A stretch of DNA of 64,000 nt from Sphingomonas parapaucimobilis NBRC 15100 (GTDB lineage: Bacteria; Pseudomonadota; Alphaproteobacteria; Sphingomonadales; Sphingomonadaceae). Location: contig NZ_BBPI01000010.1 of NCBI RefSeq assembly GCF_000787715.1, forward strand, positions 1 to 64,000. The letters run 5' to 3'. This document shows, piece by piece, positions 58,726 to 64,000 of this stretch (position 1 is the first letter of the stretch; every line of letters starts with the position of its first letter). The notes beneath the pieces are model-generated. The model made no database searches and was not told the origin of the DNA. It saw only the letters and a list, made by a program, of their open reading frames with translations. Made by a program: the position numbers and the translations under genes.

Positions 58726-59445
58726 TCAATCGTCGCCGCGCGCCAGAGGGCGACCGACCCGAACGCCCTCATGACGTTCCCAAAGGTCCGGCCGCCTTGA
58801 CCGTGTATCCTCGCAAGCCCTGGCATGACGCCATTTTGCGATTTTCGCATGATCCCCCGATCGCAGCACTTCAGGGATCGTGCGCCCTTCCCACTCGGCG
58901 GGACGGGTATATTGCGGATATTCGAGGAGGCCGCTTTCGAAGCTTTCCTCGACTCCACTGGAGGCCGCGCCCATTACGCCGGGAAGCAGCCGAACGCAAG
59001 CGTCGAGCAGCACCAGCGCGCCCATCTCGCCACCCGACAGGATATAGTCGCCGATCGAGACCTGTTCGATGCCGCGTGCTTCGAACAGCCGCTCGTCGAA
59101 CCCCTCGAACCGACCGCACAGGACGGTGACGCCCGGCCCCGCCGCCAGCTCGCGCACGCGCGGCTGGGTCAGCGGGCGCCCACGCGGCGTCATCGCCAGC
59201 ACGGGCCGGTCGTCGGCGACCGAATCCACCGCCGCGGCCAGCACATCGGCGCGCAGCACCATGCCCGCCCCGCCGCCCGCAGGCGTATCGTCGACCGAAC
59301 GATGCTTGTCGGTGGCGAAGTCGCGAATCTGCACCGTCTCCAGCGCCCACCGCTCCTCGCGCAACGCCCTCCCCGCCAGCGAATGGCCCAGCGGTCCGGG
59401 AAACATCTCCGGGTAGAGCGTCAATATCGTCGCGCGAAAGGTCAC
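58726..59445 (-). CDS. trmD: tRNA (guanine-37-N1)-methyltransferase
   Basis: This 239-residue SPOUT methyltransferase makes m1G37 in tRNAs, preventing +1 frameshifting, and is essential in most bacteria. The trefoil-knot region has [30 protein letters not shown] and [15 protein letters not shown]. The GTG start overlaps the stop of the upstream PIN-toxin gene as GTGA, so its translation is coupled to the toxin gene. In most bacteria rimM would lie there instead. Confidence 0.97.
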   Translation of the reverse strand: MTFRATILTLYPEMFPGPLGHSLAGRALREERWALETVQIRDFATDKHRSVDDTPAGGGAGMVLRADVLAAAVDSVADDRPVLAMTPRGRPLTQPRVRELAAGPGVTVLCGRFEGFDERLFEARGIEQVSIGDYILSGGEMGALVLLDACVRLLPGVMGAASSGVEESFESGLLEYPQYTRPAEWEGRTIPEVLRSGDHAKIAKWRHARACEDTRSRRPDLWERHEGVRVGRPLARGDD

Positions 59446-59825
59446 AGCGTCCAGTTCTCGATGGTCAGGCCGGGGATGTCGGCGAAGTCGGCTTCGTTGT
59501 TGGTCACCAGCGTCAGGCCCGTCGCCAGGGCATGGGCGCCGATCAGGCGATCGAACCTCCCTCGCTGGAACGGGATTTCCGCATAAGCCGATGCTGCGTG
59601 CCGGTCGAACGGCAATATCGGCACCCGATCGAAAAAGCGATCGAACGCCGCCACTGCCTCTGTGCCATGGCGCTCCAGTCCGCGCATGATCTCGGCATAG
59701 GTGATCGCAGAGGCCACGGCGCGGCCCGGTTCGCAGGTTGCGAGTCGCTGTGCTGCACGGCCGCCCGCATCGCGAAGGACGTAGATACAGATATTGGAAT
59801 CGAGCAGATAGCGCGGCTCAATCAC
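59442..59825 (-). CDS. vapC: VapC-type PIN-domain toxin
   Basis: This protein of about 127 residues is a PIN-domain ribonuclease. The acidic active site is recognisable in [24 protein letters not shown] and the NNEADF region. VapC toxins usually cleave tRNA or rRNA and are neutralised by the cognate VapB. The start is probably the GTG at 59825, which overlaps the antitoxin by 8 bp; the TTG at 59831 is the alternative. It overlaps trmD by 4 bp downstream. All key acidic residues seem present, so it may be active. Confidence 0.88.
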   Translation of the reverse strand: MIEPRYLLDSNICIYVLRDAGGRAAQRLATCEPGRAVASAITYAEIMRGLERHGTEAVAAFDRFFDRVPILPFDRHAASAYAEIPFQRGRFDRLIGAHALATGLTLVTNNEADFADIPGLTIENWTL

Positions 59826-60090
59826 GACCAAGCATCTTCCCTTCCCAATCCAGCGCGCGTGGTTCCATTTCGAAATCTTCCCGCTCGATTGGCTTCAGCC
59901 ACGGCATCGACCCGGCGATGCCCGTCAGGTCGATCGTCTTGCGCGGCGCTTCCACCGGCTCGAACACATAGCGCCCCTGCTCTTCCCGCAGGGTCATCTC
60001 GGTTCCTTCCGCCAGCCCCAGCGCGGCGGGTAGCCGCAGCGCCAGTGAATTGCCGGAGCGAAAGACCTTTGCCTGATAGACCTTGCTCAT
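59818..60090 (-). CDS. vapB: VapB-type antitoxin, AbrB/MazE fold
   Basis: This 90-residue protein has an N-terminal SpoVT-AbrB DNA-binding domain ([18 protein letters not shown]) followed by a flexible acidic tail ([19 protein letters not shown]) that would wrap the toxin. The start at 60090 ([10 protein letters not shown]) was chosen because longer in-frame starts would run through the operator. Twin palindromes just upstream indicate autoregulation by the VapB-VapC complex. Confidence 0.9.
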   Translation of the reverse strand: MSKVYQAKVFRSGNSLALRLPAALGLAEGTEMTLREEQGRYVFEPVEAPRKTIDLTGIAGSMPWLKPIEREDFEMEPRALDWEGKMLGRD

Positions 60091-60099
60091 AACGCCTCC

Positions 60100-60120
60100 G
60101 TATATACGCCATGTATATAC
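60100..60120. promoter_or_regulatory. VapBC operator, twin GTATATAC palindromes
   Basis: Two perfect 8-bp palindromes GTATATAC (60100-60107 and 60113-60120) are spaced 13 bp centre to centre. They begin 10 bp upstream of vapB and 56 bp upstream of the divergent flavoprotein gene. Twin sites of this type are typical of toxin-antitoxin autoregulation. Confidence 0.7.
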
Positions 60121-60175
60121 ATGGTTCGCGACATGCTGCCAAGGAACGTTGCGGACGCTCGCGCTTTGCCCCGCC

Positions 60176-61084
60176 ATGGACGATTGCATCATCATCGGCG
60201 CGGGGCCTGCTGGCTTGACGGCGGCGATCTATCTGGCCCGCTATCATCTGCGCATCCATATGTTCGACAGCGGGTCGAGCCGGGCGGCGATGATCCCGTG
60301 TACGCACAATCATGCCGGTTTCCCGGAAGGGATCAGCGGCAAGGCGCTGCTGTCACGCATGCACGACCAGGCGCGCCGTTACGGTGCGCATTGCACACCG
60401 CACCGCGTCTCGGCGATCCACCCAGAAGGCGGCCATTTTCGCGTCGTGGCCGATGATGCCGAATATCAAACGCGCACCGTCCTGCTCGCCACCGGCGTCG
60501 TCAACCATCGCCCCCGCAAGCTGCTGCCCGAAGTCCATGACCCGGCGCTGGAGCGCGGGCTGATCCGCTATTGCCCGGTCTGTGACGGCTATGAAGTCAC
60601 CGACAAGCGTGTCGGCGTGATCGGCACCAGCGACCATGGGATGCGCGAGGCGCTGTTCCTGCGCGGCTTTACCAGAGACGTGACGCTGATTGCCCCCGAT
60701 GCCGGGCACGATCTCGATCCCGGCTGCGCGCGGGCATTGGACGAAGCGGGTGTAGCGCGCGTCGATGGTCCGTGCGGCGGCTGGGCCATCGAAGGCGAAC
60801 ACATCGCGCTCGACACGGCGAGCGGGCGTATGCGGTTCGACAGCGTCTATCCGGCGATGGGTTCCCGCATCCGGTCCGAACTGGCGGTAGCGGCGGGCGC
60901 GAAGGCGGACCCGAGCGGATGCCTGGAGGTCGACGACCATCAACGCACCTCGGTCCCCGGCCTGTTCGCGGCGGGAGATGTGGTGAAGGGGCTGGATCAG
61001 ATCAGCCATGCCATGGGCGAGGCCGGGGTCGCAGCGACGACGATCCGCAACCTGTTGAGCGAGCAGTCGCCGATCAGGCGATGA
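60176..61084 (+). CDS. Thioredoxin-reductase-like NAD(P)/FAD oxidoreductase
   Basis: This 302-residue flavoprotein of the class II pyridine-nucleotide disulfide reductase fold has FAD motif [20 protein letters not shown], a redox CxxC in [10 protein letters not shown], and the second FAD motif [11 protein letters not shown]. The NADPH motif is weaker ([13 protein letters not shown] instead of GxGxxA). It might reduce a thioredoxin-like partner or another small molecule. It is divergent from vapB and its 3-prime end overlaps the 3-prime end of rimM by 11 bp. The start at 60176 gives a normal N-terminus. Confidence 0.88.
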   Translation: MDDCIIIGAGPAGLTAAIYLARYHLRIHMFDSGSSRAAMIPCTHNHAGFPEGISGKALLSRMHDQARRYGAHCTPHRVSAIHPEGGHFRVVADDAEYQTRTVLLATGVVNHRPRKLLPEVHDPALERGLIRYCPVCDGYEVTDKRVGVIGTSDHGMREALFLRGFTRDVTLIAPDAGHDLDPGCARALDEAGVARVDGPCGGWAIEGEHIALDTASGRMRFDSVYPAMGSRIRSELAVAAGAKADPSGCLEVDDHQRTSVPGLFAAGDVVKGLDQISHAMGEAGVAATTIRNLLSEQSPIRR

Positions 61085-61568
61085 AGCTGCGCTCGACGAT
61101 CAGGCGGTCCTGATCCCATTCGGGCACGGCCTGGGCGTTCATCGGCACCATGAAGCGGCGGCCATCTGGGCGTTCGATCTCGAGCACGTCGCCCGCTCCG
61201 AAATTCTCGATCAGCGCGACATGGCCCAGTTCTTCGCCATCGCTGGCAATGGCGGACAGGCCGATGATATCGGCATGATAATATTCGCCCTCCTCCAGCG
61301 GAGGCAGAGCAGAGCGCGGCACCGTCAACTCCGTACCGCGCAGTGCCTCGGCGGCGTTGCGGTCGGTCACTTCGGCGAAGCGCGCGATGACGCCGTTCGA
61401 ACCGTCACGGGCCGACTTCAGCGTCAGCGCGCCGTCATTGAACGAGCGATAGTCCGACAGGTCGTCGGCAAAGACCTTCAGCCGAACCTCGCCCGTAATA
61501 CCATGCGCGCCGATGATGACGGCCAGCGTGACGTGCGGCTCACCCGCTGGGCGAGTTGCCGTCGCCAT
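61074..61568 (-). CDS. rimM: Ribosome maturation factor RimM
   Basis: This protein of about 164 residues assists 30S head maturation by binding S19. It has an N-terminal RimM beta-barrel ([20 protein letters not shown]) and a PRC-barrel domain ([27 protein letters not shown]). The start is uncertain. The ATG at 61568 gives the usual length; an in-frame ATG at 61634 adds 22 residues but has no ribosome site. A different-frame small ORF with a good ribosome site overlaps this N-terminus (61540-61680). It lies after rpsP, as usual, but trmD does not follow. Confidence 0.93.
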   Translation of the reverse strand: MATATRPAGEPHVTLAVIIGAHGITGEVRLKVFADDLSDYRSFNDGALTLKSARDGSNGVIARFAEVTDRNAAEALRGTELTVPRSALPPLEEGEYYHADIIGLSAIASDGEELGHVALIENFGAGDVLEIERPDGRRFMVPMNAQAVPEWDQDRLIVERSFIA

Positions 61569-61680
61569 CGGGGCTGTCGTCTCCGCCTTCGGCGGGGTCT
61601 GGCGCGGAGACGCCTTGGTTGGTCGCGTCGTCATGATCGTCGGGTGCGGTCCGGGGATCGGGTTCGGTCGGCGGGGTCAT
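61540..61680 (-). CDS. Possible 46-residue leader ORF overlapping rimM
   Basis: The ATG at 61680 follows GAGGAG at 8-base spacing, the best ribosome site in the rpsP-rimM gap. The frame encodes a Pro/Asp-rich disordered peptide starting MTPPTEPDPRTAPDDHDDA and stops inside rimM, 28 bases past the rimM ATG chosen here. It may couple rimM translation, or the rimM reading frame may have suffered a frameshift near this point. There is no homology support. Confidence 0.35.
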   Translation of the reverse strand: MTPPTEPDPRTAPDDHDDATNQGVSAPDPAEGGDDSPDGDGNSPSG

Positions 61681-61737
61681 GCGCATATCTCCTCAAGCCA
61701 TTGGCCTTGGGAAACGCATGACCCCGTATCCGGTGCC

Positions 61738-61775
61738 TTGCGCTGCCCCGATCGCGATCGACCGGGGCAGCGCAA
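61738..61775 (-). terminator. Hairpin between rpsP and rimM
   Basis: Perfect 12-bp arms TTGCGCTGCCCC and GGGGCAGCGCAA with a 14-base loop begin 12 bp past the rpsP stop. No U-tract follows on the minus strand. It may be an attenuator or an RNase-processing site that sets the rpsP to rimM ratio. Confidence 0.55.
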
Positions 61776-61787
61776 AGCCGAAAGCCA

Positions 61788-62174
61788 TTAGGCTTCGGCG
61801 GTTTCTTCGGCCGGAGCGTTGGCGGCTTCCTGCGCGGCCTTCAGCTTCTCGGCACGCTCTTCGGCGCGCTCGGTGGCCTTTTCGCCCGGCTTCGCCTTGT
61901 TCGGGTTGTTGCGAGCGGCGCGCTCACGAACGCCGGCGGCGTCGAGGAAGCGGGCGACGCGGTCGGTCGGCTGCGCCCCATTGGCCAGCCAGTGCTTCGC
62001 GCGCTCGGCGTCGAGCTGCACGCGCTGGTCATTGTCCTTGGCGAGGAGCGGGTTGTAGTTACCGATCTTCTCGATGAACTTGCCGTCGCGCGGCGCGCGG
62101 GCGTCAGCCACCACGATGCGGTAGTAAGGGCGCTTCTTCGAGCCACCACGCGACAGACGAATGCTGAGAGCCAT
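61788..62174 (-). CDS. rpsP: 30S ribosomal protein S16
   Basis: This 128-residue small-subunit protein starts [20 protein letters not shown] and has [20 protein letters not shown], both diagnostic. The C-terminal 45 residues are an Ala/Glu/Lys-rich tail ([20 protein letters not shown]), common in alphaproteobacteria. It follows ffh by 57 bp on the same strand, probably in one transcript. Confidence 0.98.
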   Translation of the reverse strand: MALSIRLSRGGSKKRPYYRIVVADARAPRDGKFIEKIGNYNPLLAKDNDQRVQLDAERAKHWLANGAQPTDRVARFLDAAGVRERAARNNPNKAKPGEKATERAEERAEKLKAAQEAANAPAEETAEA

Positions 62175-62231
62175 ATTTCAGTCCTTGAGTTAAAACGTTC
62201 AAATCCACCGGCATTCCGTCCGGCGCGGGGG

Positions 62232-63755
62232 TTATTTCTTCTTTAGGAGATTCTCGAAGCCGGGCGGCAGCTTGGGCATTCCCTCGGGCAGCTTGCCGCC
62301 GCCCGCCCCCATGCCGCCGATGCCCGGCAGGCCGCCACCGCCACCCGCCTTGTTGAGCATCTCGCCCATCTGCGGACCGCCCAGCGCATTGCCCAGGCCG
62401 CCAAGGCCGCCCTTGCCGAGCATGGACATCATGCCCTTGATGCCGCCCATCTTCTTGATCTTCTTCATCGCCGTGGCCATTTCCTGATGCATCTTCAGGA
62501 GCTTGTTCACGTCCTGCACCGTGGTGCCGGAACCCTTGGCGATGCGGATCTTGCGCTTGGCGTTGACCAGCTCGGGCTTGGCCCGCTCCTTGACGGTCAT
62601 CGAGGTGATGATCGCATCCATGCGGAGCAGGATCTTGTCGCCACCGGCATCATTGAGCGCGTTCTGCGCCTTCTTCATGCCCGGCATCATGCCCGCCAGC
62701 GCTCCCAGCCCGCCCATGCGGCGCATCTGGGCCAGCTGGCCGCGCAGGTCGTTCAGGTCGAACTGCCCCTTGGCCATTTTCATGGCCATGCGCTCGGCAT
62801 CTTCCTGCTGGATCGTCTCGGCGGCGCGCTCGACCAGCGACACGACGTCGCCCATGCCGAGGATGCGGCCCGCGACACGCTCCGGGTGGAAGGCTTCCAG
62901 CGCGTCCATCTTCTCGCCGACACCGGCGAACTTGATGGGCTTGCCGGTGACCGCGCGCATCGACAGCGCCGCACCACCGCGCGCATCGCCGTCCATGCGG
63001 GTCAGCACCACGCCGGTCAGCGGCACCTGCTCCGAGAAGCTGGTCGCGACGTTCACCGCGTCCTGCCCGGTCAGCGAGTCGACGACGAGCAGGATTTCCT
63101 GCGGCTGGGCGATTTCCGCCACCGCCTTCATCTCGTCCATCAGCGCCTGGTCGACGTGCAGGCGCCCTGCGGTGTCGAGCATCAGGACGTCATAGCCCTG
63201 GAGCTTGGCGGCCTGCATCGCGCGACGCGCGATCTCGACCGGCTGCTGGCCCTGGATGATCGGCAGGGTCGCGACCTCGACCTGGGTGCCCAGCGTCGCG
63301 AGCTGCTCCTGCGCGGCCGGACGATTGACGTCGAGCGACGCCATCAGCACCTTCTTGCGATCGCGGCCCATCGCCCCGCTCGACAGGCGGCGGGCGATCT
63401 TGGCGGTGGTCGTGGTCTTGCCCGAGCCCTGAAGGCCGACCATCATCACGACGGCGGGCGGCGTGACGTCGAGCAGCAACTCGCTGGCATCCGCGCCCAG
63501 CATCTCGACCAGCGCGTCGTGAACGATCTTGACGACCTGCTGGCCCGGCGTGATCGAACGCAGGACGTTCTGGCCGATCGCCTGTTCGGTGACCTTGTCG
63601 ACGAAATCGCGTGCGACGGGCAGCGCGACGTCGGCTTCCAGCAGCGCCACGCGCACTTCGCGCATCGCGGTGCGGACATCCGCCTCGGTCAGCGCGCCAC
63701 GGCCGCGGAGGCGGTCGAATACGCCGCCAAGCCGATCGCTCAAGCTGTCGAACAT
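62232..63755 (-). CDS. ffh: Signal recognition particle protein Ffh (SRP54)
   Basis: This 507-residue GTPase targets ribosomes carrying membrane proteins. The N-domain is followed by the G-domain with GLQGSGKTTTTAKIARRL, DTAGRLHVDQALMDEM and TRMDGDARGG, then a methionine-rich M-domain that binds 4.5S RNA and signal sequences (GSGTTVQDVNKLLKMHQEM). A Gly/Met-rich C-terminal tail (about residues 440-490) is long and low-complexity. It is the first gene of the rpsP block. Confidence 0.98.
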   Translation of the reverse strand: MFDSLSDRLGGVFDRLRGRGALTEADVRTAMREVRVALLEADVALPVARDFVDKVTEQAIGQNVLRSITPGQQVVKIVHDALVEMLGADASELLLDVTPPAVVMMVGLQGSGKTTTTAKIARRLSSGAMGRDRKKVLMASLDVNRPAAQEQLATLGTQVEVATLPIIQGQQPVEIARRAMQAAKLQGYDVLMLDTAGRLHVDQALMDEMKAVAEIAQPQEILLVVDSLTGQDAVNVATSFSEQVPLTGVVLTRMDGDARGGAALSMRAVTGKPIKFAGVGEKMDALEAFHPERVAGRILGMGDVVSLVERAAETIQQEDAERMAMKMAKGQFDLNDLRGQLAQMRRMGGLGALAGMMPGMKKAQNALNDAGGDKILLRMDAIITSMTVKERAKPELVNAKRKIRIAKGSGTTVQDVNKLLKMHQEMATAMKKIKKMGGIKGMMSMLGKGGLGGLGNALGGPQMGEMLNKAGGGGGLPGIGGMGAGGGKLPEGMPKLPPGFENLLKKK

Positions 63756-64000
63756 CGCCTCACCTCGTCAAACCCGAGCCGGAGAGCCCGGCCCAAAAAC
63801 CCGCTTCGCACCGCCAAACGCAAAAGCGCCGGCGGGCGAAACCTCGCCGGCCAGCGTGCGCCCTTGGGCGCTTCACTTTCACATTCCGAAACGGAACTTG
63901 AGGACGCTCTTATGGGAAAATGCGGACGGGCGCAAGCCGGGCGCGCCCGGGCCTGATCGGGCAGTGGCGTTAACCTATTGTACACTCCTGACATGCGACC
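63756..64000. other. Intergenic region upstream of ffh, no gene seen
   Basis: No supported coding sequence was found in the last 245 bases. An inverted repeat GCCGGCG / CGCCGGC lies at 63828-63851 in the probable ffh leader. TTAACC and TATTGT-like bases near 63969-63984 could be promoter elements of either strand. An ATG at 63994 is too close to the window edge to judge. Confidence 0.5.

Noticed and set aside
63740..63994. 84-codon minus-strand frame upstream of ffh
   Set aside because: It overlaps the ffh start, has Arg/Ala/Pro-rich shadow composition and has no ribosome site or known motif.

Overview
The window is GC-rich alphaproteobacterial chromosome, most likely a Sphingomonas or close relative. 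The reasons are the TonB-receptor/LacI/tryptophan-halogenase-like cluster, a DUF4170 protein, an RpoD with a long acidic insert, codons strongly biased to G/C at the third position, and the short intergenic repeat containing TTCAGCCTGAGCGAAGTCGA that is common in sphingomonads. The genus call rests on gene content and recall, not on a search. No rRNA, tRNA or CRISPR array was seen.

Layout. (1) 88-1849: an OhrR/Ohr organic-peroxide module with a glutathione S-transferase, controlled by two palindromic operators. (2) 2091-15700: a sugar-scavenging region with two paralogous LacI regulators, a TonB-dependent receptor, a flavin halogenase-like protein, an FAD/NAD(P) protein, a DPP4-type peptidase, a sucrose-type MFS carrier and a cytosolic GH68 fructosyl hydrolase. 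(3) 16364-17624: an IS110-family element between two identical 80-bp direct repeats. (4) 17674-28815: a fatty-acid beta-oxidation block (etfAB, FadL porin, acyl-CoA dehydrogenase, FadN-like bifunctional enzyme, thiolase, divergent acyl-CoA ligase and MerR regulator). (5) 28952-33788: an EmrAB-TolC-type efflux operon with a divergent MarR. (6) 33789-40219: a receiver protein and histidine-kinase-like pair, an alpha-amino-acid-ester-hydrolase-like enzyme, a GntR/FCD regulator and a FUSC membrane protein. (7) 40261-44518: a small lipoprotein, an exported GH36 alpha-galactosidase, a ferredoxin-reductase-type flavoprotein and a DUF4170 protein. (8) 44723-50804: a rhomboid-greA-carB-lipoprotein-carA block on the minus strand. 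(9) 50945-57386: yqeY, a repeat-flanked DUF559 nuclease relic, dnaG-rpoD and a frameshifted gene. (10) 57418-63755: a peptidyl-prolyl isomerase and then the ffh-rpsP-rimM-trmD-rplS housekeeping block, split by a VapBC module and a thioredoxin-reductase-like gene.

How the genes may work together. A LacI-type operator, GCAAAccTTTGC or a close variant, lies upstream of the TonB receptor, the halogenase-like gene, the MFS carrier and, 30 kb away, the alpha-galactosidase. Together with the GH68 enzyme this suggests one dispersed regulon for raffinose-type or sucrose oligosaccharides: outer-membrane uptake, removal of galactose outside the cytoplasm, carriage of sucrose across the inner membrane, and cytosolic hydrolysis. 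The most unusual architecture is in the ribosomal block, where trmD and rplS now lie directly downstream of, and overlap with, an autoregulated-looking toxin-antitoxin operon. A second notable structure is the DUF559 nuclease relic bracketed by two copies of a ~113-bp palindromic repeat.
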